From assembly GCF_033958435.1 (NCBI RefSeq), contig NC_134137.1:67162001-67226000 (forward strand): a stretch of 64,000 bases of DNA, in the 5' to 3' direction. The notes beneath the pieces are model-generated. The model was not told the DNA's origin and did not search any database. It saw only the letters and a list, made by a program, of their open reading frames with translations. This document shows, in pieces, positions 11,859-23,220 of this stretch; the stretch's first letter is position 1, and every line of letters starts with the position of its first letter. A program made the position numbers and the translations under genes. This stretch comes from Carettochelys insculpta (taxonomy: Eukaryota; Chordata; Testudines; Carettochelyidae).

Positions 11859-12202
11859 GTACAAACCCCGCAGGGCACACGCACCCAGGCCACGGGGCAG
11901 GGGCACCAGACAAGATTGGGAGCCTCACACACCCCCAGCAGACCCCAACCCGCAACTGCCCAGCCACAGCGTGGTCCCCAGATGGCAGCATGGCCATCAG
12001 CACCTGTCAGCACCCACACCCATGGTCAGCACTGTGCCCTAACCCCAGGGACAGGTGGACCTTACAATGGGGAGACCCAACAGGGACACAACACCCACCA
12101 ATAGGGACAGAGACCCAACACCCATGGGGGGGATGGGGGAAATGGGCCATGGGCCAGAGTACAGCACTAACAGCCTTCCCCTCCCTCTCTCCCTCTCTGC
12201 AG

Positions 12203-12912
12203 CTGCACCATCTAAGGCCCCAGGCAGCCAGGCACCCTCTGTGGTCCCGGAGAGCCTGCCGGAGATCAGGCACCACCAGCGCCCGGGGACACCTCCAAGG
12301 CCAGCAGGACGGGCGCGCCACCACTGGACCCAGGGGATGGCTCCCATGGACCCTCAGTTCCTGGCGGCTCTCCAGCAGCAGGCGGAGGTGGCCAAGGAGA
12401 GGCTCCGCTTCGACAGGGAAGAGTCCACCTGGCGCCGGGTGGCATGGCAGGAATTCATGGGCGTATTCCGGGACATAGCTGGGTCAATCTGGGAGGTGGT
12501 CGCTTGTCTCCCACCCCCTGCCACCCTCTCCACTGCTCCACCCAATGCCCCCCCCTCGCCCCACCTGCCTCGCCCACCACCTCACCTGCTGTGCCGCCTG
12601 CCACCCCACCTGCTACGCCGCCTGCCTTGCTGCCTGCTGCCTCACCTGCTGTGTCACTTGCCTTGCTATCTGCCAGGACCCCAGGACTGTAGCCCACTGG
12701 GGCTGAAGACCAGCTGGTGGAGGCATCCCGGCCGTACCTGCTGGTCCTCCCAGCCCCCAGATGGCCATGCCAGGGACTGCGGAGAAGGAGGGGGCCACAA
12801 CCCATGCCCACCAGGGAGTCACGCCCCTCTACACACACCCCAGATTGATGGGCCGATGGCCGAGCCATCCACTGGTCCCCCGTTTGTATTTAGTTGTCCC
12901 CCTTGTATATAG
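12203..12912 (+). pseudogene. Element 1 Myb protein, exon 2
   Basis: A polypyrimidine tract and TCTCTGCAG acceptor end at about 12202. The frame that follows encodes a coiled-coil-like segment with LAALQQQAEVAKERLRFDRE (about 12360-12420), then a proline/leucine-rich low-complexity tail. Such helical C-terminal regions are usual for Harbinger Myb proteins and probably mediate contact with the transposase. The tail contains a ~15 bp minisatellite of CACCTGCTGTGCCGC-like units (about 12580-12665). The terminus beyond it is poorly defined. Confidence 0.55.
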
Positions 12913-13117
12913 TTTTCCCCCTTGTATATTGTTTCCAGTTTTTGTTGTGCACATAAAACAGTTTACCGGTTTTCAATAATCCACAATTTTATTTTCCAAA
13001 GAACCAGAGACATGTGCTGACTGGGGGGATGGTGTGTGGACAGTGGGGGCAGTGTGTGGGCAGTGGGGGCAGCATGTGGGCAGTGGGGGCGGTGTGGGGG
13101 AGGCCCTCCGGGGAAGG

Positions 13118-13870
13118 CCAGGGAGGTGCTTAGGGGTCTCCTTGATCAAAATGCACCCACAAAGACTCATGGACCCATATCCCCTCGCAGTGGGCCTGGC
13201 GACTGGGTGCAGCAGTTGGCTGGGGGAAGCCCATGCTGGCGTCGACTGCCCATCCCTGGACGAAGGCCTCTCACTTGCTTTCAACAATGCTGTGGAGCAT
13301 GCAGCATGTGCCCACAACCTGGGGGATGTTCTGGAGGCCGATGTCCAGGCAGGCAAGGAAGCACTGACAGTGGCCCTTCAGGAGGCCGAAGGTCCTCTCC
13401 ACCACCTGGTGGGTGTGGTTCAGTCGGACGTTGAACCTCTTCTGGCTGGCATTGAGGTGGCCAGTGTACGGGCTCATGAGCCAGGGCTGGAGGGAGTAGG
13501 CCATGTCCACCACGAGGCAGAGGGGCACGGTGGTGTCCCCCAGAGAGACCTCCCTCTGGGGGATGTAGGTCCCTGCCTCCAGCCAGCGGCACAAGCCCGA
13601 GTTCCTAACAACGCGGGCATCACGTGTACAGCTGGGCCTGCCCATGCAGACATCCTGGAAGCGCCCCCCGCTGTCCACCATGGCCTGCAGGACCACGGAG
13701 TGGTAGCCCCTCTGGTTGATGTATCTTCCCCTGCTGTGGTCCGAGGCACGGATGGGGATATGGGTTCAGGAGTTCGGGAACCCCATGGCAGCAAATCCAG
13801 CAATGGCTGTGTCCAGGTCCCCGACTCAGACGACCCTCTGGAGCAGCATGGCATTGAGCGCACGGACCAC
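13118..13870 (-). pseudogene. Element 1 Harbinger transposase, exon 2 (catalytic)
   Basis: A DDE endonuclease of the HARBI1/DDE_Tnp_4 family, which would cut the transposon out and insert it. The exon begins after a CAG at 13871-13873. Family motifs are clear: VGDLDTAIAGFAAMGFPN, RGYHSVVLQA, RDARVVRNSGL (second catalytic Asp) and VVERTFGLLKGH (catalytic Glu). The block that should hold the first catalytic Asp (ALDGTHI) is missing. About 15 bp are deleted near 13768, leaving NS-stop-THIPI. There are also further stops, one near 13824 and one at 13271. The protein cannot be active. Confidence 0.85.
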
Positions 13871-14116
13871 CTGTGGGGAGGGAACACAAGTGCCCATGAG
13901 GGTGTGCAGGGTGCCCCAGGGCCATCCCCCCAGTCCCCACTCTGAGGCACCTCCCCAGGTACCCCCCCGCCCAGCCCCTCACTCCCTGGCACCCCTCCCT
14001 CTCCAGCCCCACACCCAGCCCCCTCCCTCTCCGGCCCCCTCCTTCCCCAGCCCCCCACCCAGCCCCCTCCCCAGCCCCCCACAGCCCCCAGTGGGTGCAT
14101 GCCCAGACCTCCTTAC

Positions 14117-14550
14117 CTCCATGACGACGGCCCCGACCGTGGCCTATCGCCCTCCGAACTGGTGTCCCACGGAGCGGGAGCTGTCAGGAGTGCCCAGCTT
14201 CCAGACGGCTATTGTGACCCTCTTCTCGGCCAGGAGGGCGCGCCGCATCCGGGTGTCGTGGTGCCTCAGTGCTGGGGTGAGACACTGGCAGAGCTCCAGG
14301 AAGTTCTGCCAGCGCATGCAGAAGTTCCGCAGCCGCATGTCGTCATCCCACTCCCCCATGACCAGCTGCTCCACCACTCAAAGCTGGTGGGGTAGCTCCA
14401 GAGTTGGAGCACCCAGCAGGGGAGGAACAGGGTATTCCGGTGGTCAGGGGCATCCCCGTCTGCCCCCAGGAGGGCCCTGCTGGCAGGAGCTTCTGGGCGG
14501 CCTCCCGTTCAGCACCTAGCAGGGCACTAGCTCCCTGGGTCACTACCTGG

Positions 14551-14583
<33 letters not shown>

Positions 14584-14591
14584 GGGTCCAT
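14117..14591 (-). pseudogene. Element 1 Harbinger transposase, exon 1
   Basis: The N-terminal exon of the transposase. From the ATG at 14591 it encodes a polyglutamine run, produced by the CTG/CAG repeat at 14551-14583. About 70 codons later comes the helix-turn-helix region, including RNFCMRWQNFLELCQCLTPAL and RVTIAVWKLGTPDSSRSVGH. An in-frame stop occurs at 14144-14146 just before the end. The exon closes with a good donor, GAG/GTAAGG, at 14117/14116, giving an intron of about 245 bp to the catalytic exon. The frame between the Gln run and the HTH also shifts. Confidence 0.75.
14551..14583. repeat. (TGC)11 trinucleotide repeat
   Basis: Eleven uninterrupted TGC units. On the minus strand they encode the polyglutamine run near the N terminus of the element 1 transposase. 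Confidence 0.9.
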
Positions 14592-14966
14592 AGCTGCTGT
14601 GCGTCAGTCTGCAATAGTGTGGCTACTGCTCTGCAGGCCTCGTGCTGTGCAGGCTGGGTGTGTCTGGGAGGGGCCCTTTAAAGGAGCGGCTTGCAGCTGC
14701 CCCGGAAGGGCTAGTCCAGCCTGTGACCCTGTCTGCAGGCTTTCCTGGCCCCTTATTTCGATGGGGAGCGCTTGTGTGTGTGGATGCTCTGCGTTTCCAT
14801 CTGGGGCAGCTCCTTTTGACATTCCCCGTCACTACTTTGATGTTGAACATCCACGGCAGCAGCCCCGGAGGATGTGTGGATGATACATGTCAAAGTAGCC
14901 TATTTTGATATTGTTACTTTGAAACAGGCTACTTCGATGTAGTGTCCTGATGTAGACATAGCCATG

Positions 14967-16745
14967 GAGTAGTAGAATTTAATTGGTGCACGGTGAATTT
15001 CATTCACAGTGCATAGCAAACTATTATAAATCAAGACATTTAAGAAATATTTAAGAAGAACTGTACCAGATTGAGGTGTCACTGTAGGAGATATTGGAAC
15101 AAACTGAGAAATTAAACAGCAATAAGTTACTAGTACCAGGTGATATTCACCCAAGAGTTTTTAAGGAACTTAAATGAGAAATTGCAGAACTAATAACTGA
15201 TACGTAAACAATCATTTAAACCAGGTTCTGTATCGGATGACTACAGGATAGCTAATGTGTCACCATTTTTTTAAAAAAGGCTCCAGAGGTAATTCCGGCA
15301 GTTCTGGGACCAATAAGCCTGACTTCAGTAGCGGACAAACTGGTTGAAACTAAAGAACAGAAATGTCAGACACATCTATAAACACAGTTTGCTGGGGGAA
15401 GAGTCAGTATGTTTTTTTGTAAAGGGAACTCATTCCACAATAAATTCTTTGGTGGGTTAAACAAGCATGTGAACAAGGATGATCCAGTAGATATAGTACA
15501 CTTAGATTTTCAGAAAGCCTTTGACAAGGTGCCTCACTAAAAGCTCTTAAATAAAGTAAATTGTATGGGATAAGTGGGAAGGTCCTCGCATGGATCTAGG
15601 ACTAAGGCTAGGAATAAATGGCCAGTTTTCAGACTGGATAGAGGTAAATAGTGGTGTCCCCCAGTGATCTGTCCTGGTATGAATGATGTTTGACATATTC
15701 ATAAATGAGCTGAGAAAAGGGGTAAATGTCACAAAGGTTGAAGGCTATACAAAATACCTAAGGTAGTTAAGGCCAACGCTGACTGCAAAGAGTTACGAGG
15801 GACCTCACAAAATGGGGTGACTGGGTAATAAAATGCCAGATGAAGTTCAGTGTTGATAAGTGAAAAGTTTTGCCCATTGCAAAACATAATTCCAATTAAA
15901 AATACAAATTGATGGAAGTCTAGATTGTCTGTTAACAATCAACAAAGAGATCTTGGAGTCATTGTAGACAGTACTCTGAAAACATCTGCTCAGTGTGCAG
16001 TGGCAGTCAAAAAAGCTAGCAGTGTATTAGGAACCATTACAACAAAGCTAGATAATAAGACAGAAAATGGCAGAATGCCAATGTTATGCTGACACCTGGA
16101 ACACTGGTGTAATAATAATTATGGTTGCCCAATCTCAAAAAAAGGTATGTTAGTAATGGAAAAAGTAGATGGAAGGGCAACAAAAGTGATAGGTTATAAA
16201 ACAGCAGCCATATGAACAGAGATTAAAATGACTGGGCCTATTCAACTTGGAAAATAGATGACTGGATGAGGATATGATAGAAGTGTATAAAATTATGAAT
16301 GATGTAATGAACTTGAGCAAGGAAGTAGTTTTTACACCTTCATATAACACGTGCCAGGGGTCACCCAGTGAAACTAATAGGCAGCAAGTTTAAAACAATG
16401 AAAAAGAAATACTTCCTCACACAGTCAGCCTGTGGAATGTGTTGCTTGGGGATGTTGTGAAGCCCAAAACTATCATTTGCTTTTTAAAAAAAAGATATGA
16501 TGTGTTCATGGTGGATAAGTCCATCAATGGCTATTTACCGAGACGGTCAGGAACAGTAGTACCCCAGGCACTGGATGACCCTCAGCCTTTGACTGCCGGA
16601 AGTTTAGACTGGATGACAGGGGATGGATCTCCTGATGATTGCCCTTTTCTGTTCTTTCCTTCTGAAGAATCTTACATTGGTATCCTGCAATAGAGGGACC
16701 ACTGGTCTGACCCAGTATGGCCACTGAAAAAAAAATATTCATATT
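14967..16745 (+). mobile_element. CR1 LINE, degraded, with intact 3' terminus
   Basis: A non-LTR retrotransposon in sense orientation. Conceptual translation gives CR1 landmarks: GDIHPRVFKELK (about 15143-15175), the RT motif IVHLDFQKAFDKVPH (about 15497-15540) and NGQFSDW-like and NSGVPQ-like blocks (about 15615-15670). Many stops and frameshifts separate them. The 3' end has the typical CR1 tail CACTGGTCTGACCCAGTATG near 16698-16720. The 5' part is missing: the CR1 sequence starts right at the border of Harbinger element 1, so element 1 may have landed in or beside it. Confidence 0.85.
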
Positions 16746-16760
16746 GGCTGTTTATACTAG

Positions 16761-16953
16761 GGCTACAGCTACATTACGAAGGTATTTTGAAATAAGCTAT
16801 CTTATTTCAAAATAGACATTATTCTTCCTGCAAGAAGGGGTACTGATTTCAGAATAATGCACTGGCTATTTTGAATTTATTTTGAAACAGCGCATGGGTC
16901 ATCTAGATGCTAGCAAAGTTATCTTAAAAGAACACTACAGGGTAAACATAGCC
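16761..16953. mobile_element. Short Harbinger-type MITE (193 bp)
   Basis: The ends GGCTACAGCTACATTA and, inverted, GGCTATGTTTACCCTG are an imperfect terminal repeat. The flanks TAG (16758-16760) and TGG (16954-16956) are a near match to a 3 bp duplication, with C on the left. The interior has TATTTTGAAATAAG-type palindromes. Confidence 0.5.
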
Positions 16954-16956
16954 TGG

Positions 16957-18020
16957 ATGACTCACTGTAAAGAGCCAGCTCAAGACCTATACTGCATCAG
17001 CAAATTTCCACATTCAGGCCCATTTTGAGACCTTTCATGGGACTTCATTAGTGCATAGCTCTTGGGCTGGCTCTCAGCATAAGGTTAAATCTTACCCATT
17101 TGGGATATGCCTGATCTGTGGTACAGTGCTTCTCAGCTAAGGAGACAATGATCCACATCATGATACGTCAGCTAAATAGGAAAGATATTTTGCTTTGCTG
17201 CTGAAGCATTCTTCCTCTAGTCAGTTATATGCTGCCAAAGTTTAACTAGGGCTCCCTCAGAAAATTTCCTCCTTTGTCAGAAAAGTGTGTAGGCTGGTAA
17301 CATATTTCTCCTCTGCCTGCTGCTTGTGATCAGCGAATTAAACAAATGATTTTTAAAATTGAGTTCACCACCCCCTGCAAGCTCCCCATCTAGTTTGTGC
17401 TCTGCCTTCTCCGTGCACCAGTCCTTTCTCCCCATCTCTTCCGGCACGACCCCTTCACATCCCACCGTGCTTTCCTCTCACCAGTTTTTCACTGAGGCTT
17501 CTTCAGGTGACTTCCTCACCTCCTAACTTCCTCACAGCAATACCAGCGGCAACAGATATATTGTTCTGTGGTCTGGTCAGGCAGAAAGCAGGTCCCCCTG
17601 GGGAGGGACATAAACAGGGCACCAGTCAAGGGGGCCATGTGACCTCCTCATCTTCATGTTATTCCTCCCTGAGCCCAGGGCTGCAGACTCACCCCATACC
17701 CACCCTTCCCTATCTCACTCTACCTGAGGAGAGGGTATCTGTCCTGCTACATTATACTGAGCAGCAAGGCTGGAGGCTATGTGGGACTTGGGAGAAAGCA
17801 GCCACACTACCCCATCCCCTCCCCACCACATCGTTACCTAGCGGGGGTAGTGGGGGGTCCCTCTATTGCTGCATCATACCAGGCAACATCTCCTCTCCCA
17901 GGTGGCAAGGCTGGTGGTCAGTGGCTTCATACTGACGCAATGAACTTACCAGAGGTTTTACCATTGACATCAGTGGGAGCAGAGCTGGATGAATGTTACG
18001 CCTATTTGCAAACCTCACTC
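16957..18020. other. Intergenic, no gene recognised
   Basis: Moderately GC-rich from about 17400 to 17940, with open frames on both strands (17507-17935, 17277-17465) that show no domain. No repeat family was identified. Confidence 0.5.
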
Positions 18021-18023
18021 CAA

Positions 18024-18734
18024 AGCTGCGTCTACACGTGCACGCTACTTCGAAGTAGCGGCACCAACTTCGAAATAGTGCCCGTCGCGTCTACACGCGT
18101 CGGGCGCTATTTCGAAGTTAACTTCGACGTTAGGCGGCGAGACGTCGAAGTCGCTAACCTCATGAGGAGATAGGAATAGCGCCCTACTTCGACGTTCAAC
18201 GTCGAAGTAGGGACCATGTAGACGATCCGCGTCCCGCAACGTCGAAATTGCTGGGTCCTCCATGGCGGCCATCAGCTGGGGGGTTGAGAGATGCTCTCTC
18301 TCCAGCCCCTGCGGGGCTCTATGGTCACCGTGGGCAGCAGCCCTTAGCCCAGGGCTTCTGGCTGCTTCTGCGGCAGCTGGGGATCTATGCTGCAGGCACA
18401 GGGTCTGCAACCAGTTGTCAGCTCTGTGTATCTTGTGTTGTTTAGTGCAACTGTGTCTGGGAGGGGCCCTTTAAGGGAGCGGCTGGCTGTTGAGTCCACC
18501 CTGTGACCCTGTCTGCAGCTGTGCCTGGCATCCCTATTTCGATGTGTGCTGCTTTGACATGTAGACGTTCCCTCGCTGCGCCTATTTCGATGTTGGGCTG
18601 AGCAACGTCGAAGTTGAACATCGACGTTGCCGGCCCTGGAGGATGTGTAGACGTTATTCATCGAAATAGACTATTTCGATGTCGCAACATCGAAATAAGC
18701 TATTTCGACGTTGGCTGCACGTGTAGACGTAGCC
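18024..18734. mobile_element. 0.7 kb Harbinger MITE, copy A (711 bp)
   Basis: The ends AGCTGCGTCTACACGTG and, inverted, GGCTACGTCTACACGTG are the terminal repeats. The 3 bp duplication CAA lies at 18021-18023 and 18735-18737. Sub-terminal zones are built of CTTCGAAG, TTCGACGT and TATTTCGA palindromes. The central ~350 bp has a shared non-palindromic core. By eye it differs from copy B at roughly 2% of positions. It carries an extra ~29 bp near the right end (about 18681-18709) that the other copies lack. Open frames in it (18045-18410 minus, 18344-18661 minus) are not genes. Confidence 0.9.
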
Positions 18735-18737
18735 CAA

Positions 18738-21700
18738 AAGTCCAAGGAGGTAAGTGCCCTTAGAGAATCCCGTCCCACTCTCCTGAAAAGTAAATTAAGG
18801 AGGAGAATAATTTTTGAACTTCTTTCTAAGTCATCTATAATTTTCATTTAAGTCAAAGTATTGTATATGCTACTCTTTAGCATCAATCCTAAAGACATCT
18901 TAAAAGCAATCTCCACGGCATCTTGATTTAAGGAAAAAAAAAAAAAGCTGCACCGGCACCATTTATAGAGCAGTGAATCCAAGTGTATATCATGATACCA
19001 CTGAGAGTTTCATTTATGTTACACATGTATGTCAGACAAGCTTTCTACTGAGCTGGAGCTTCTAAAAGATCCATTACTGAAATTTCAGTCTCAGGCATTA
19101 CATCTCTTCCAGACAGCCAAGTCCATTCCACTGATGTAACATTCATCTTCTTCACAGACAAGGGAAAGATGTTCCCATTATTCATTAAGATAACTAGTTC
19201 CCTTTTTTTCTGACAAGGTCCTCTTCCAGCTACTCAACCCAACAATGCTGGCAGAGTTAATTAGGAGCAGAAAGAAGCCAAATCACTGAAGATGTTAAGT
19301 CTTTTAATTTCACTTCTAATAAATGTGGAAATAACTTTAAGGTAAATTGTTAAATGCCCAAAATTGCAGTTTCTACATAAATATATCCAGTATTTGATAT
19401 ATGAATAATTTAATACCTACATCTTGGTTTGGATCATTTTCTGCATAAGGTTGCCTGTCGAACATAGACAGAATACATCCAGTCTTTTGTTTAGCATATG
19501 ATGGGGGATGAAGTTTTCAGCTTGCCTTAAAATAGTCTCCAGAGTTACATGACCAATTCTGCATTGCACAAGCAATTGCATCAACAAAACTGGAAATGCG
19601 AAACTCATGCCTGTGAACACAAATTGGCTGTGTGTATGCCACAAACAGATATACTACCTATCAGTTCTGTACGTAAAACCAGTATTCCAAAAGCTGAAAA
19701 TGTGATCCTACACATTTCTGAGGAAAATACATAACTGAAATGAAATGCTAAAAATGTTTATTGGTACCCAAGAGGTGAGAAGATGGAGTAAAATAGGATA
19801 AACTGTTCAGGAGACCATTTGGACTTTCCTAGTTGAGCGCTGTCCAAATCTGCTGTATGAATTCAAAGTTCTGAAATCACTGAAGAGCTCATGACTCCAA
19901 GATCACAGAAATGTGGGGCTGTAGGGGACCTGAGGAGTTCATCTAATGTATTCTCCCCTCCCCATCCACTGGGGGATAAAATTTTCCTTGATCACCCTTT
20001 AACACAGGATAGAGTTTATAATACTCTTACCTCACTCAAGTATCAGACCAGCTGAATCCATCTTCCAAAACCTTCTGAATATCAGACTGGCCACAAAGGA
20101 AGAGGATTGGCCAAGAAGATTGCAGTGATCTCTGAGCCCATATTTTATGCACAAGCAGAAATTTGATGGTGCTTTTACTTGTGGGTTCCCACCACCACTT
20201 CAGAAATGTCCTCACACGGCACAAGTTCTTCTGTACTTGCATTACTAACTAGGTTCTAGTTCTGTACTTATCTCTTTGATAAATGCATTCCCACAGTGTA
20301 AGGCAAATTTTGCAGCTAGACTTTTATCCTCATCTTCTTTGATATTTCCCTCCCCTCTTTCAAAGCTTTTCTCATCTGTTGTGAATACATAGAATCAAGA
20401 CTGAACAAATGACTGAGACAGCCAACTATCAGGAGAGATCACTCAGTAGTCAAAATCCTTAAGGGAAGTGATGAGAATTTGTATTGTTCAGATTTGGCAA
20501 ATAATTTGCAACATGAATGACTTGGCATCCATATTCTTCTCTTTCAATATTCCAGTGGGGATTGTGTGACATGACAGACTTTTCACCTGCCAAATGTATG
20601 TAGGTTATAAACTTTTCAGAGCAAGGGGCTCCTCTGTATTTCTGTCTGCAAAAAATGCCTTGCCACACAATTGGCCTGGTATAAATTAAAAAATTGATGC
20701 TTATAATGATAATGATGATGATGATTTATAGGTAATAAAACATTTCTAAAACTAAATCTATTTTTTGAATTATAGCATTGTAGAACATTTAAACAGGTAG
20801 ATTAAAATCACATAATCCAACACAAATGAATCTATTTTTTAAATTACTTCTGAGCTGAAACACAGTCAAATTTTGCCCTAGAGCACATTTCTGTGGCTGA
20901 GTTATAAATCTCCTAATAATGGAGTTTTTAGTGAAAGCAATGCTAATAGAGTGTGTAAGGTAGCGGAGCAAATTGTGTCACTATAGCTGTATCTTAATGG
21001 AAAACTATGGCATACTGAAAATGTTTTGTGATTATTGCTTAATTTATCAAAACCACATCATTTACAGCATTCACTAAAGGAGGCAAAATAATTGTTGAAG
21101 ATTCTACCGAGATAATTGTATTAAAAAGCACTGAGTAGCCCAGGAACAAGTAGGTAGAAAATAAGTCACATGAGTGGGAAGAGTACTGCCAAGCTAACTG
21201 GGAGTCCAACAAATATATCAAGTAATTACATTGCCAGCAACCCACAGGGGTGCATCAAGTAAGTAAGTGGAATGGGATTTTGTCAGATGGGATGGCAGTC
21301 CTTTCTGTAATATTTTCATCTTGGGAGATGGTATAACCGTTATATAGTGAGGCATTTTAACAAGACACTGGAAATAATCAAACAAATGAGCAGCTAAAAC
21401 CAAAGGGCCCCCAAAGGAAGAAAGGTTAACACATTAGCTTCATATTTACATAGCACCATACATTTCCAAAGCACTGTATAAATATTCCCTAATTAAGAGC
21501 GTTCTCCTGTTTGCACTGAAATTCATGGCATTATGGGCTGCGACTTCAATGGGAGAAGGAGCAGGTCCAAAATCAGATATCCACACCCACAGAGCAAATG
21601 AGCGTTGGACCTGTCAATAGAAAGCACCCAGATGCTGTGGTGGCAGGTACTATGGAAAGCCCCCAAACAGAGATAATTCAGGAATGTCTGATGTCTAGCA

Positions 21701-21814
21701 CACCAACTATGGTGCTATCTGAGCTGCATTCTGGGAGTATGAAAAGGGCAACCTAAATATCTCTTGGGAAGATAGGTGCATGAACACTAGCATCCTGGAG
21801 TAGTCGAACATGAC
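18738..21814. other. Intergenic, no gene recognised
   Basis: About 3 kb of AT-rich sequence with no coding signal or complete repeat. An oligo-A run lies near 18930-18945 and short (GAT)n near 20708-20725. The sequence near 21445-21485 looks like an old interspersed repeat fragment, but I cannot name it. Confidence 0.5.
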
Positions 21815-22240
21815 TGGCATTGAAGGCATTATCATTCACCAACAATTTTGTTGGACTGCTCACGTGGTTTGGATGTCAGGTCAGCACCTCTCAAAACAGC
21901 CTCTGTTTTCCAAGTTGGAGGAAGGACAGAGGAGCATCGGGGGAACAGAGGAAGTACTGTAAGGACATGCTGAAAGCACACATGAAAAAGTGCAGCATTG
22001 GTGTCAACACTTGGGATAACATTGACCGGGACTGTCCCCAGTGGAGAACAGTAATCTGTGGCACAATTTGAGACATCCTACCTCAGTGCTGACGACAAGA
22101 GGTGGAGAAGAAAACATCAGCAAAAACTGCCCTGTGCCCCTCCAACAGCTACCAACACCTGCCCCTTCTGTGAAAAGACCTGCAGTTCCAGAATTGGGCT
22201 GATCAGCTATCAATGGACTCTCAAATAGGAGGGTGACATG
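21815..22240 (+). mobile_element. LINE 3' end (ORF2 C-terminus with zinc-knuckle-like motif)
   Basis: Translation of the plus strand gives a broken version of the C-terminal part of a non-LTR ORF2. It contains a GHV-R-like stretch (HQQFCWTAHVVWM, about 21835-21875) and, at about 22155-22220, TCPFCEKTCSSRIGLISYQW, a C2H2-type finger that ends this LINE family. It is the same family as the longer copy at 44225-45640. Several stops and frameshifts are present, so it is a dead fragment. Confidence 0.7.
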
Positions 22241-22747
22241 AAGACATCATACTTGTTATCGAGTGACTGCCAAGAAGGAGCAGACCCAGGAGCTAGGAAT
22301 CCAGTAAACAGATTAAGTAGTTAATTCAGGAAGGCACAAGGCTTAGGAGTAAGCAGTTGTTTAGTTTCTATTTACTGCAAGAACCAGTGCTGGCTCTGAG
22401 AGATATACATTTCTCACTTTGTCCTTCAGCTGATTCTGAATCACTCTGAGCACAAATGGTAGTGGTGAACATTGTAGAAAACAGCATGCTTTTGACATTA
22501 CTGAAAATGTGACTGAATCTAACACTTCAGTGAGCATTTTATTCCAATACACATTTTGTGGTTATCAGTTTCTATCCTGTGATGTTTTTAGACAAGAGCC
22601 TGGCATACTCCTACTCCTGCCCAGGACTTTGGAACAACTGAAGCCAGTCTTTGAAACTCCCCTGAATAATCCAGATGCATATTTAAAGCAAAAACAAGCC
22701 AACAAAGAAATAAAGAAATTATAGCACATCCTGGAGCAAAACTCTGA

Positions 22748-22985
22748 GGCTACGTCTATGCTAGAAGCATCTGTCGACAGAAGGTACTGTCAACAGAGAA
22801 ATCTCAATGGAACCTCTGTAGATAGATTGCTGCTACACACAACTTACTCTGTTGACAGAGAACAGCCATACTGCACTGCCTTCTGGTGCCAGAAAGCAGA
22901 ATGGCAGGTCTGCAAACAGGTCTTCTCTCTGTCGACAGATGCGTCTACGCTGCACTATTTGGGCATATCTGCAGAATGAACAACA
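22748..22985. mobile_element. MITE with GTCGACAG repeats, right end lost
   Basis: The left end GGCTACGTCTATGCTA follows TGA (22745-22747), preceded by C. CTGTCGACAGA palindromes follow, and near 22930-22955 the inverted counterpart TGTCGACAGATGCGTCTACG appears. The terminal GTAGCC is absent, so the right end is truncated where LINE sequence follows. Confidence 0.55.
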
Positions 22986-22989
22986 AATG

Positions 22990-23220
22990 AAAAATCGAGA
23001 CCCTGATATTGGCATAATGGACAGGTCGAATAGGAGAGGCAGACTCCACAGAGAATGGGTACATGATATAGTAGATTGGTGTGGAGCTAGTCTACAGAAA
23101 CTAAGCCACTATGGACTGGACAGGGAAAGATAGAAGGAAATAGTGAGGGAGGCATCGGACACCAAGGAGCGCTGAGCCCATGGTTATTGACGATGATGAT
23201 GATGATGATGATGATGATGA
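22990..23220 (+). mobile_element. LINE ORF2 3' end with (GAT)n tail
   Basis: Translation of about 23025-23170 gives GRLHREWVHDIVDWCGASLQ and a following D-R-R-K/EIVREASD-like stretch. This is the extreme C-terminus of an L2/CR1- or RTE-related LINE ORF2. The stop codon is followed within ~20 bp by the microsatellite (GAT)n at 23192-23220, a typical LINE 3' tail. The 5' part is missing. Confidence 0.65.

Larger units (their letters stand above)
10812..14963. mobile_element. PIF/Harbinger DNA transposon, element 1 (full length, dead)
   Basis: A 4152 bp element with terminal repeats GGGTGTGTCTACACTA and, inverted, GGCTATGTCTACATCA, and a 3 bp duplication ATG on both sides (10809-10811, 14964-14966). 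It has the standard Harbinger gene pair: a Myb/SANT protein on the plus strand (11122 to about 12912) and a DDE transposase on the minus strand (14591 to about 13118). Both genes are broken. The first ~300 bp and last ~330 bp are clearly homologous to the two ends of MITE copies A-D, so this element represents the autonomous parent type of that MITE family. Confidence 0.9.

Noticed and set aside
12055..14519. Many long overlapping open frames on both strands in the GC-rich 11-15 kb region
   Set aside because: High GC makes stops rare. Only the frames with Myb/SANT or DDE motifs belong to real (now dead) transposon genes; the others are shadows.
18045..18661. Open frames of 105-121 codons repeated in all four 0.7 kb MITEs
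   Set aside because: They recur because the DNA repeats. The predicted peptides read through terminal palindromes, have no domain, and are better explained as non-coding MITE sequence.
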